A stretch of DNA of 9,285 bases from Veillonellaceae bacterium (GTDB taxonomy: Bacteria; Bacillota_C; Negativicutes; UBA1444): NCBI GenBank assembly GCA_012798135.1, contig JAAZNU010000312.1:1-9285 (forward strand). The letters are read 5' to 3'. Shown piece by piece: positions 1 to 6,656 of the stretch (its first letter is position 1; each line of letters opens with the position of its first letter). The translations under genes and the position numbers were made by a program. The notes beneath the pieces are model-generated. The model was not told the DNA's origin, searched no databases, and saw nothing but the letters and a program-made list of their open reading frames with translations.

Positions 1-1
1 C

Positions 2-229
2 CACCATGAATCGGCTTCGAGAGGCAAGGACGATCCATCGGGGAATCAGGAGCTGACACGGAAAGAAGCTGCTTATATGCGAGTGCGTTGGAAGGATCAG
101 ATGGAACATGATCCTTACTACAATCCCAATCTGAATTATGAACGGCCCGATTTCGGTCTGAGCAATGCACCGAGAGTGCGGTGCCCATGGCACGGAGAGC
201 ACCCTAAAGTAAGGGATGGCGCGAAGTGA
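2..229 (+). CDS. Family-2 glycosyltransferase, C-terminal fragment (5' end outside window)
   Basis: The frame is open from base 2 to the TGA at 227-229 and gives 75 residues that begin HHESASRGKDD and continue to DPYYNPNLNYERPDFGL. An H-x-ES-x-SRG stretch followed by DPYYNPNL is the familiar tail of large family-2 glycosyltransferases of O-antigen and exopolysaccharide loci, where the first motif lies just after the catalytic domain. The catalytic DXD region is outside the window, so donor and acceptor sugars cannot be judged. Its neighbours are further glycan genes on the same strand, which supports the call. The next gene starts 172 bases later, so it may or may not share a transcript. Confidence 0.75.
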   Translation, partial: HHESASRGKDDPSGNQELTRKEAAYMRVRWKDQMEHDPYYNPNLNYERPDFGLSNAPRVRCPWHGEHPKVRDGAK

Positions 230-401
230 GGTCGTATTCGCTCCTTGAGTTCAGGACATTGAAGAGGCGCCTGTGGAGTCACTGACTCAGGGCTTCGGAC
301 TGGTCGTCGTAATCGGTCTTCAGTCCTGTCCGATGAAACACCAGGATTTTGATGATATTTAAATGTGACACGTTCGTTGACTGTTCATTTGGAGTCCGTT
401 C
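230..401 (+). other. Intergenic leader with imperfect hairpins
   Basis: No frame is coding-like here. Two inverted repeats are visible. GAGTC-ACT-GACTC at 276-288 can be extended by CCT/AGG and GAAG/CTTC to about 261-296. TCGGACTG at 295-302 can pair with CAGTCC at 321-326 and CCGA at 330-333, with a bulge. Neither is followed by a T run, so neither looks like an intrinsic terminator. The base composition turns AT-rich at about 344-366, where a promoter for the next gene could lie, but no good -35/-10 pair is evident. An SD-like GGAG at 391-394 belongs to the gene starting at 402. Confidence 0.4.
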
Positions 402-2612
402 ATGAGCTTTTTGAAGGCATTCAAGAAACTGAAAACCACTAAACATGCCGGTGCGAAGTATTCCGATCCCCGCCCCTCAGTTGCCGGCGTTCCCATTGCC
501 GGATATGTGGATGATGTGTCTTCCGGCTGTATTTCGGGCTGGTGTGTGGATTTGAGTAATCCGAGAGCGATCCCTGACCTTGAGCTCGTTGTTGCAGATG
601 AAGTTCTTGCATCCACGCAGCCCCATATTGTCAGGGAAGAGATTCCTAAGAAGCCCGGTCAAGATGTGAGGGCAGGCTTCAAGCTGCACATCGGCAAAGA
701 ACTGGCCGCAAATATCCTGGAGACAGAATCCAGCAGGTCCGAGAGCGGCAATTCGTCCACTTTCATCCCCTTTCAGATTCGGGTTGCCGGTTATGATGCA
801 TTTCTGCCTGCCACACCGGGGGTTGAATTGAGACTGGTACGCCGAGATATTGAGCACCTCGCTCGGGGAGAGTACTTCAACATAAGGGACCCTTTCCGTG
901 CTCGTTTCGAGCGTCTAAAGGAGGCTGCCATCAGCGATGAGCGTTTCGGAATGAAGTTTCAGGAAACCAAGCTCATTGCCTTTTATCTTCCACAGTTTCA
1001 TCCCTTTCCGGAGAATAGCGAATGGTGGGGAGAGGGTTTCACGGACTGGACCAACGTGGCTACGGCGGAGCCCCAATTTCCGGAACATTATCAACCGCAT
1101 TTGCCTGCCGACCTAGGGTTTTATGATCTCCGTCTGCCCGAGGTTCGCGAACGTCAGGCGGAGCTGGCCCGGGAATACGGGATTCACGGCTTTTGCTATC
1201 ATTATTACTGGTTCGCCGGCCGCACTCTGATGGACATGCCCATACGCGCCGTGCTCGAATCCGGGAGGCCGGATTTTCCATTCTGCATCTGCTGGGCGAA
1301 TGAACCGTGGACCAGGCGATGGGATGGATCGGAAAACGAGGTACTCCTGGCTCAGCCCCATGAGATCAACGCGGACGAGCGTTTCATTCTGGATATTCTG
1401 CCTTTCTTGAAGGATGAGCGATACATCAGAGTGAACGGCGCTCCCCTCATCGTCATCTATCGGGTGAGTCTTCTGCCCGATGCTCCTGAGCTCTTTCGCC
1501 GCTGGCGCGTCATTGCCGGGAGCCAGGGCATTTCCGACCTGCACATTGTGATGGCGGAGACCTTTGGTCTGGAATATCCGCACAAGTTCGGCTGTGATGC
1601 CGCGGTTGAGTTTCATCCGCACCGTCTGGCCGTTCCGGAAATATCGGAAAAGGTCGTTGAGGATGAACACGAGGAACGGTTCAAGGGTGCGGTATTCGAT
1701 TATCGCGATGTTGTCAGGAAGGAAATGCTCAAAACGAGCCCGGGTTATGTTCTCTATCGGGGAATCATTCCCTGCTGGGACAATACACCGCGCCGGGGAC
1801 CCGCCGGACATATATTTCACAATGCATCCCCCGAGTACTACGAGATCTGGTTGCGCAGCCTGGTTGACTACACGGAGAAAAATCTTCCTCCCGGCCAGCG
1901 TATCATATTCATCAATGCCTGGAACGAGTGGGCGGAGGGAGCCCATCTGGAACCGGACCGCAAGTACGGCCGAAGGTACTTGGAATCGACCAGGCAAGTC
2001 ATTTCCGATAGGGCAAGTGCTGAAAGTGTACTGCTTGAACTGGAACTGGCTCACAACGGCGACAAAACCATTGAGAGAGCCGTAAAGACACTGCGGGATG
2101 AATTGCGTGGATTGAAGCAAGCGAACCGGTTCATGGCCGAGCAACACGTTTCAGCGCACTATTTCTATATCCTCAAGCACTCTCACTGGGTGAAGGCACT
2201 GAGTCTCAATAACAGGATCATCCAATGGGAGTCGGATGATCTCCGTTTTTGTATCGACCGAGTCAACCAATACTTTGGTAGCGATGTCCGGTCGGAAATA
2301 ACGTTGGATGAGCACGAGTCTATCGAATTGATCGGCTGGCTTTTCGTCAAAGGCTTTCGGGATCCCGGGATTCATCCGTATCTTTACGCACAGGGCGCCA
2401 ATGGCGAAGAGTTGATCGCTCCACTTCGCCATAGATTTGATCGCCCTGACGTGAAGGAGACATTTCCCGGTCAAGTCCAAATGCTTGCCGGGTTTGAGGT
2501 GATAGTGCCCTGCAGGGATATGTCGCCCGGTGTATATGACTTGAGCTTTGTCGTGACGAATGGGGATTTGTGGAAAGGAAAACGATTTCCACTGCAGGTT
2601 CGGATCATTTGA
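402..2612 (+). CDS. WbsX-type glycosyltransferase with flanking sandwich-like domains
   Basis: This 736-residue protein has no signal peptide and is probably cytoplasmic. Residues about 188-535 match the WbsX family (Pfam Glyco_tran_WbsX, related to the GH99 fold). The visible signatures are KLIAFYLPQFHPFPENSEWW (190-209), GFTDWTNV (212-219), GIHGFCYHYYWF (260-271), CWANEPWTRRWDG (297-309) and INAWNEWAEGAHLEPD (504-519). Proteins of this family occur in O-antigen and capsule clusters and are presumed to add a sugar, though activity is rarely shown. An N-terminal domain (about 32-145) and a C-terminal domain (about 630-736) resemble each other. A helical, charged linker (about 540-580) separates core and tail. 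The ATG at 402 has GGAG at 391-394, seven bases upstream. It is first in a tight run, with 12 bases to the next gene. Confidence 0.85.
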   Translation: MSFLKAFKKLKTTKHAGAKYSDPRPSVAGVPIAGYVDDVSSGCISGWCVDLSNPRAIPDLELVVADEVLASTQPHIVREEIPKKPGQDVRAGFKLHIGKELAANILETESSRSESGNSSTFIPFQIRVAGYDAFLPATPGVELRLVRRDIEHLARGEYFNIRDPFRARFERLKEAAISDERFGMKFQETKLIAFYLPQFHPFPENSEWWGEGFTDWTNVATAEPQFPEHYQPHLPADLGFYDLRLPEVRERQAELAREYGIHGFCYHYYWFAGRTLMDMPIRAVLESGRPDFPFCICWANEPWTRRWDGSENEVLLAQPHEINADERFILDILPFLKDERYIRVNGAPLIVIYRVSLLPDAPELFRRWRVIAGSQGISDLHIVMAETFGLEYPHKFGCDAAVEFHPHRLAVPEISEKVVEDEHEERFKGAVFDYRDVVRKEMLKTSPGYVLYRGIIPCWDNTPRRGPAGHIFHNASPEYYEIWLRSLVDYTEKNLPPGQRIIFINAWNEWAEGAHLEPDRKYGRRYLESTRQVISDRASAESVLLELELAHNGDKTIERAVKTLRDELRGLKQANRFMAEQHVSAHYFYILKHSHWVKALSLNNRIIQWESDDLRFCIDRVNQYFGSDVRSEITLDEHESIELIGWLFVKGFRDPGIHPYLYAQGANGEELIAPLRHRFDRPDVKETFPGQVQMLAGFEVIVPCRDMSPGVYDLSFVVTNGDLWKGKRFPLQVRII

Positions 2613-2624
2613 GGAAGAGACTGC

Positions 2625-3563
2625 ATGGTTACAGTGTCTGTTGTCATACCGTGTTACCGACATGAGAGGTACGTTGCAGAATGCCTTGAATCGGTCTTTG
2701 GGCAGAGCTACCCTGAGATCGAGCTCATTGTCATCGACGACTGCTCCCCTGACCGCACCTACGAGATCGTTTCAGCTCTGTGCGGCTGTGCCAGGTATCA
2801 AGAGCGCTTTGCTAAATTGACCTGCCTGCGCAACGAGACCAACGAGGGTGCTCATGCCACGTTCAATAAAGGGGTGAGCTTGGCTGGCGGAGAGTACATT
2901 GCCCTCCTCAACTCGGACGACCAGTATCACCCGGAGCGTATTGCGAGCCTGATGGAGGTGATCCAGGAAAAGGGCGGCGAGCTCGCGTTCTCCAACTTTG
3001 TCTTTGTCGACGACGACAACCGGGAGGTTTCCCTCGACCCATTGTACTGCGATCTCCAGGCTTCTATTGCATTGGCCCTCTCCCATTATCCTGCGTTAGG
3101 ATTTGTTCTTTTGCAGAAGCAAATCGCCTTGAGCACAGGAAATTTCCTGTTCTCGCGACAGCTTTTTGATAGGGTAGGCGGCTTTCACAATCTCAAATAC
3201 TGTCATGACCTGGATTTTATCTTGCAGGCGTTGCGCTACTGTGAACCTCTGTTCCTGAACCGACCCCTCTACCGGTATCGCCTGCACGGGGGAAACAGCT
3301 TTCGCGCCCTGGGATCCGTGGCGCTGGCGGAAGTGGAATTCTGCTTGTCCCGCTATTTCGCTTCCTGCCATTTCCAAGGGGTCACCAATCCACTGGCACC
3401 CTGCCCAACCAATTGGCCGGGGCTTTTTGAGCTGTTCCTCAGCCGCTGGGAACTTGAAGCCTACTACACCCGTGCCATTACCGGGTATTACTCCTGGCAC
3501 AAGGTTGTCGATCCATCGGCCCATGAATCCATTTCTGCAAGATTGACAGATCTTCGGGAGTGA
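2625..3563 (+). CDS. Family-2 glycosyltransferase (GT-A fold)
   Basis: This protein of 312 residues opens with the GT2 nucleotide-sugar fold: VSVVIPCYRHERYV (4-17), then VIDDCSPD (36-43), NEGAHATFNKG (73-83) and LLNSDDQYHPERI (94-106), where SDD (97-99) is the DXD-like metal and donor site. GNFLFSRQLFDRVGGF (172-187) followed by HDLDF (194-198) is the usual acceptor-side region with the likely catalytic base. No membrane segment is evident, so it should work at the cytoplasmic face on a lipid-linked glycan; the sugar cannot be told. GAGGAAGA at 2611-2618 is a good SD for the ATG at 2625. It lies 12 bases after the WbsX gene and five bases before the next start, consistent with one operon. The ~100-residue tail after about position 225 (Tyr/Trp-rich) is not recognised. 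Confidence 0.88.
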   Translation: MVTVSVVIPCYRHERYVAECLESVFGQSYPEIELIVIDDCSPDRTYEIVSALCGCARYQERFAKLTCLRNETNEGAHATFNKGVSLAGGEYIALLNSDDQYHPERIASLMEVIQEKGGELAFSNFVFVDDDNREVSLDPLYCDLQASIALALSHYPALGFVLLQKQIALSTGNFLFSRQLFDRVGGFHNLKYCHDLDFILQALRYCEPLFLNRPLYRYRLHGGNSFRALGSVALAEVEFCLSRYFASCHFQGVTNPLAPCPTNWPGLFELFLSRWELEAYYTRAITGYYSWHKVVDPSAHESISARLTDLRE

Positions 3564-3568
3564 AACAC

Positions 3569-4702
3569 ATGAGACTCTATCCCTTCAAACTCTCGACAGT
3601 TGTATCGATAGTCCTGGGTATAGCCGTTCTGGCCACATGCCTTTTCGTACCGGGCTATGCAGGGCAGGAGGCATGCCCTCCTATCGGCGCGATCCGCTGG
3701 GATGCATGGCATGGCAAGGACGGCAAGGTCGGCCTGGCAGTTGAACAAAGTCTAAGCCCCCTCAAGTGGCATTCCCGCGTCCCTTTCTGTGGCCGCATCC
3801 TTGCTCCCAATCGTGTGGAAATCGAATGTGATTCACCTTCGGTGATGGATCAAGAACTACGCTATGCACAACAGGCCGGCCTTAGCTTTTGGGCCTTTTT
3901 GGCTTACGATGAGGATGACCCGATGAGCCTCTCCTACAAATACTATCGGGCCAGCCCTGATAAGCGAGGCATCCACTTCGCCTTCATCGCTCAATTCCCC
4001 CGTTGGGGCGGGAGGGAGGCCTACGCAGCGCGCAACCGGCGCTTCATCGAAGCGATGAAAGACCCGGCGTACCAGAGGGTGAAAGGTAATCGGCCCCTAC
4101 TCTTTGTCTTTAAAATTCAGGAAGATCTGCTGCAAAAAGAGTGGCGCGGCGCGGCAGGGTTCCAGAAAGCCATCGCCCAGCTGCGTGAAGAGGCAATAAA
4201 GGCAGGAGTTGGTAACCCCTTTATCGTGGTGATGGACTTCAACCCTGAACGCGCCAAGAGGTTGGCGGACACTTTCGGATTCGACGCCATAAGTACCTAT
4301 GCGACTCACACAGACAAACGTGGTGCACCATACTCGGAGTTGATGAAGCATGACCGCAGATACTGGGAGCGTTCGAAGCGCACGGGTGCTTCGGTGGTGC
4401 CCATTGTTATGGCTGGTTGGGATGACCGCCCACGGGCGACTTCTCCTGCACCCTGGCAGAGGAAGCGCATGGACAAGCTTGGCGCGGTTTACTTTGCCCC
4501 GGCTCGACCTGATGCAATCGCAGCACATGTGCGCGAAGCGATTGACTGGACCGTCCAACAAGCCGGGGCCAAGGGTTCCAATCCTATCATCATTTACGCC
4601 TGGAACGAGAACGATGAGGGGGGGTGGCTCATTCCTACTCTCTCAGAAGGGAGTGCACGTGTAGAATCAATAGGAAATGCGCTAAGGCAGCACTGCAGAT
4701 GA
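3569..4702 (+). CDS. Secreted GH99/WbsX-like protein
   Basis: This protein of 377 residues has a clear signal peptide: basic start (R2, K7), hydrophobic core about 9-27, and likely cleavage after PGYA (28-31). A lipoprotein alternative (LATC, 21-24) is weaker. The mature part resembles the GH99/WbsX-like TIM-barrel group: GAIRWDAWHG (40-49), YAQQAGLSFWAFLAYDED (99-116), DFDA-type strand ends, and IIYAWNENDEGGW (341-353), which corresponds to the AWNEWAEG motif of the gene at 402. The exported location suggests trimming or modification of the finished glycan, but a hydrolase activity is inferred, not shown. ATG 3569 was chosen because GGGAG (3556-3560) is eight bases upstream. A GTG at 3560 would add three residues and overlap the previous stop, but has no SD. 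The gene ends the GC-rich run. Confidence 0.75.
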   Translation: MRLYPFKLSTVVSIVLGIAVLATCLFVPGYAGQEACPPIGAIRWDAWHGKDGKVGLAVEQSLSPLKWHSRVPFCGRILAPNRVEIECDSPSVMDQELRYAQQAGLSFWAFLAYDEDDPMSLSYKYYRASPDKRGIHFAFIAQFPRWGGREAYAARNRRFIEAMKDPAYQRVKGNRPLLFVFKIQEDLLQKEWRGAAGFQKAIAQLREEAIKAGVGNPFIVVMDFNPERAKRLADTFGFDAISTYATHTDKRGAPYSELMKHDRRYWERSKRTGASVVPIVMAGWDDRPRATSPAPWQRKRMDKLGAVYFAPARPDAIAAHVREAIDWTVQQAGAKGSNPIIIYAWNENDEGGWLIPTLSEGSARVESIGNALRQHCR

Positions 4703-4774
4703 GCGATGATTACCACAAGATGATTCTATATTATATATTTACTAGATTTTTATCTCTACTGTGGAGGATGAAAA
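4703..4774 (+). other. AT-rich junction between operon and sulfotransferase genes
   Basis: Base composition drops sharply to AT-rich just after the stop codon at 4702. TTACCA (4710-4715) and TATATT (4734-4739), 18 bases apart, form a weak promoter candidate for the next gene. No hairpin plus T-run is present that would end transcription of the upstream operon. GGAGG at 4763-4767 is the SD for the ATG at 4775. Confidence 0.3.
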
Positions 4775-5467
4775 ATGAGTGATGACCTAAGAATTCTTTT
4801 CTTACATATACCAAAGACAGGTGGTATATCTTTGTTTCAGGCTCTATCAAAAGCCATGATAGATAAAAAGTCATTGCGATTTGCAGATGGATCCAATGAA
4901 AACAGGAATAAGTATATTAATATGAGTATTGATGAGATAAGGAAATATCACCTCTTATCAGGGCACTTTCCACTTCATTTTTTTCTTAAACAACCAATAG
5001 ATGATTATAAGGTCATTACACTATTAAGAGAACCAATAGATAGAGAATTATCTGCATTTTTTTATATGAAAACATGGAAAAAACATCCTATGCATCATAA
5101 GATTAATTGTATGGATCTTTATCAATTTCTTGATCATCGAAAAGGAGAAGGAGTAAATCGACAATGTTGGCAAATATGTGGACAGATGTCCTTCGAAAAA
5201 GCTAGGAAAGTTATCGACGACCAGGTTTATCTTGCAGCTCCCGTTGAGCACCTTCAGAGATTTTGTCGTGTGCTGGAGAGTCGCCTAGGTTTGCCTACGA
5301 TTGATCTGAAACACGAGAACAAGACGGCCTTCCGTTTAAAGGCAGAAGAAATACATCCGGACATAATTGCACGGTTTCGATCACAGTCAGAGGAAGACTT
5401 GAAACTCTATCAATATGTAAAGGAAAAGTTTGAGAGAGAGACTCTTGGTACATCTCAAGGATCTTGA
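4775..5467 (+). CDS. Sulfotransferase (HIPKTGG type), apparent 3' frame change
   Basis: This protein of 230 residues starts almost at once with the PAPS 5'-phosphosulfate loop HIPKTGGISL (11-20) and has the 3'-phosphate site LLREPIDRELSAFFY (83-97, with R85 and S93). SGHF (62-65) and HENKT near the end also fit the sulfotransferase family that modifies carbohydrates. It would transfer sulfate from PAPS to a sugar hydroxyl; the acceptor is unknown. No signal peptide or membrane segment is visible. SD GGAGG lies seven bases before the ATG. The first ~400 bases are much more AT-rich than the last ~280, hinting at a mosaic or foreign origin. The reading frame ends in ETLGTSQGS, but after the (GA)5 tract at 5432-5441 another frame reads coding-like to a TGA at 5541-5543, so the original protein was probably about 25 residues longer. 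Confidence 0.82.
   Translation: MSDDLRILFLHIPKTGGISLFQALSKAMIDKKSLRFADGSNENRNKYINMSIDEIRKYHLLSGHFPLHFFLKQPIDDYKVITLLREPIDRELSAFFYMKTWKKHPMHHKINCMDLYQFLDHRKGEGVNRQCWQICGQMSFEKARKVIDDQVYLAAPVEHLQRFCRVLESRLGLPTIDLKHENKTAFRLKAEEIHPDIIARFRSQSEEDLKLYQYVKEKFERETLGTSQGS
5432..5441 (+). repeat. (GA)5 tract at a probable frameshift
   Basis: Five GA units lie inside the sulfotransferase gene. With one more GA the frame would run KFERERLLVHLKDLE, then IADVEIPVASQCFKWLTGRE, and stop at 5541-5543, instead of ending at 5467. Dinucleotide tracts change length by polymerase slippage, so this may be a decayed 3' end or a switchable one. Confidence 0.45.
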
Positions 5468-5543
5468 ATTAATAGCGGATGTGGAGATTCCTGTTGCTTC
5501 GCAATGTTTCAAGTGGCTCACTGGTCGCGAGGTGGCTTTGTGA
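5442..5543 (+). pseudogene. Probable out-of-frame C-terminal extension of the sulfotransferase
   Basis: In the frame shifted by one GA unit, codons from about 5442 to the TGA at 5541-5543 give LLVHLKDLELIADVEIPVAS and then QCFKWLTGREVAL, a mixed, protein-like sequence with no SD or start of its own. It is open only from just after a stop at about 5418. It covers most of the otherwise empty gap before the next gene. This is an inference from sequence character only; chance cannot be excluded for about 33 codons. Confidence 0.35.
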
Positions 5544-5599
5544 TCTCTTTCACGAGAGTAGCTCATTTCCAAACATCACCAAAAAGGTATCATGATAAA

Positions 5600-6358
5600 A
5601 TGATTCCCTTTATTATAGTCGGGCACCCCCGTTCCGGTTCAACACTGCTGAGAGAAGCGATGGCCCAGCATTCGGAGATAAAAGTATTAGGAGAGCTCTT
5701 CCACAAGCTTGAAAATGAACGAAAAAATACCCATTTTGTTCGCAAACGCGACGGCACAAAAGTATACTATCAAGGAAATAGCATTGATGCGTTGGAATTT
5801 CTATATGAGAATGTATGGAATTCAGAAAGCGAAAGATATCACGCCGTCGGGTTCAAACTATTCGGTGAACGTGTGCAATGCATTGGAGCAGACCGCCTTT
5901 TTGTGCGCCTTAAGGAAGAAGTGAAGGGATTGCATGTTGTTCATATCATTCGCGACAATCTTTTGGACATGTGGGTGTCGCGAAAGAAGGCTGAGCAATC
6001 AGGTGTTTGGAGAGTCCCGGTGCTCGGAAAGGTGCCTGTTCCCAAAAGAGCCTTGAAGCCAATAAAAGTTGACCCTGTAAATCTTCAAAAATGTTTTGAA
6101 ACGTATAGTAAGACGACTCGGTTTTTCGAAAGACATTTTAGGGATACACACTACTTGGCTATTCATTATGATATGTTGACGCATGACTTTAAGCAACAGT
6201 TAGAAAAAGTTTTTGAGTTTTTTAATGTGAAAAAGATTGATTGTAAAATGACAATAAAGAAACAAAATACGACGCCACATGATGATTTTATTATTAATTT
6301 TGACGAATTAAAGGAATATTTTAAATTATCTCAATATGCTTTTTGTTTTGATCAATAA
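5600..6358 (+). CDS. Sulfotransferase, NodH/Stf0-like
   Basis: From the ATG at 5600 the protein has 252 residues and opens with FIIVGHPRSGSTLLREAM (4-21), the PAPS 5'-phosphosulfate loop, followed by a GELFH motif (31-35), as in NodH-like enzymes. VVHIIRDNLLDMWVSRKKAE (113-132), with R118 and S127, is the 3'-phosphate site. The following SGVW recalls Stf0-type sulfotransferases. It probably sulfates a glycan or glycolipid; the acceptor is unknown. The frame is open upstream to an ATG at 5504, but those 32 residues are not family-like and overlap the tail of the previous gene, so 5600, which places the P-loop at residue 8, is preferred. Its SD (AAAGG, 5583-5587) is weak and 12 bases away. The last ~300 bases are strongly AT-rich. 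It shares only the PAPS-site layout with the gene before it. Confidence 0.82.
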   Translation: MIPFIIVGHPRSGSTLLREAMAQHSEIKVLGELFHKLENERKNTHFVRKRDGTKVYYQGNSIDALEFLYENVWNSESERYHAVGFKLFGERVQCIGADRLFVRLKEEVKGLHVVHIIRDNLLDMWVSRKKAEQSGVWRVPVLGKVPVPKRALKPIKVDPVNLQKCFETYSKTTRFFERHFRDTHYLAIHYDMLTHDFKQQLEKVFEFFNVKKIDCKMTIKKQNTTPHDDFIINFDELKEYFKLSQYAFCFDQ

Positions 6359-6368
6359 TGGCTCATCG

Positions 6369-6376
6369 CGGAAAAG
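6369..6376. repeat. Target-site duplication, left copy (CGGAAAAG)
   Basis: This is an 8-bp perfect direct repeat of 9146-9153. It abuts the outer end of the left terminal inverted repeat, as a duplication made on IS insertion should. It lies 10 bases after the stop codon of the second sulfotransferase. Confidence 0.8.
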
Positions 6377-6401
6377 CTATGAATCCAAATGTCAGTTGGA
6401 T
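6377..6401. repeat. Left terminal inverted repeat of the IS
   Basis: This repeat pairs with 9121-9145. Matching blocks are CTATG at the tip, CAAA in the middle and TCAGTTGGAT on the inner side, with mismatches confined to six positions. Similarity may continue inward (TTGCC against TGCC) with one gap. Confidence 0.8.
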
Positions 6402-6571
6402 CGTTGCCTAAGGACGGATCGCGCGTTCCAGCATGCCATACTTGATCACTGTTTTCTGAATATGGTCTCACGGCGCCCTTTGTTGGCTATCGTAGTACAA
6501 TGAAGCATAACATGCCGAATACAATGCTAATATCCGGTACATCCTTTAATTTGCGCGAGCCTTCGAGGGGA

Positions 6572-6600
6572 TTGGCAAGTCCAATTGTTTTTGATAAAGT
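6572..6600 (+). promoter_or_regulatory. Candidate transposase promoter
   Basis: TTGGCA (6572-6577) and TAAAGT (6595-6600) are 17 bases apart, five of six and four of six against the sigma-70 consensus. Transcription would begin near 6607, just inside the left arm of the adjacent inverted repeat, so that arm would be absent from the IS's own transcript. Confidence 0.4.
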
Positions 6601-6646
6601 ATTGCACAGCTACTCCAGATATTCGGTTGGATGCAATACTTTATCA
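6592..6646 (+). promoter_or_regulatory. 15-bp perfect inverted repeat next to the orfA SD
   Basis: The arm TGATAAAGTATTGCA (6592-6606) is perfectly complementary to 6632-6646, with a 25-base loop. The right arm touches AGGAG (6646-6650), the SD for the ATG at 6657, and the left arm covers the candidate -10 box. In a read-through transcript the hairpin would block ribosome loading. In a transcript started near 6607 it could not form. An alternative is a DNA operator bound by orfA. Confidence 0.6.
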
Positions 6647-6656
6647 GGAGCTTGTC

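Larger units (their letters stand above)
6402..6656 (+). other. IS left-end leader region
   Basis: There are 255 bases between the left inverted repeat and the orfA start. All frames give short, uncharacteristic translations, and no gene is supported. The 3' part holds a candidate promoter (6572-6600) and a 15-bp inverted repeat (6592-6646) beside the orfA SD. I see nothing definable in 6402-6570. Confidence 0.5.

Noticed and set aside
1113..2147. Long open frame on the minus strand inside the WbsX gene
   Set aside because: It lies antisense to a gene with clear family motifs, and its translation has no recognisable features. The minus-strand frame at 7616-8419 is rejected for the same reason.
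3560..3568. GTG start for the secreted GH99-like gene
   Set aside because: There is no SD at a usable distance, whereas ATG 3569 has GGGAG eight bases upstream.
5504..5599. Upstream start for the second sulfotransferase
   Set aside because: The extra 32 residues are not like the family, which begins just before the PRSGST loop, and they overlap the likely tail of the previous gene.
6364..6376. 13-bp near repeat (CATCGCGGAAAAG against CATAGCGGAAAAG at 9141-9153) as an att-type site
   Set aside because: The inner eight bases are explained as the IS target duplication. The outer matches on the right fall inside the inverted repeat and are coincidental.
6359..6500. Gene remnant after the second sulfotransferase
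   Set aside because: One frame is open for about 48 codons past 6358, but it has no SD or family signature and crosses the IS end.
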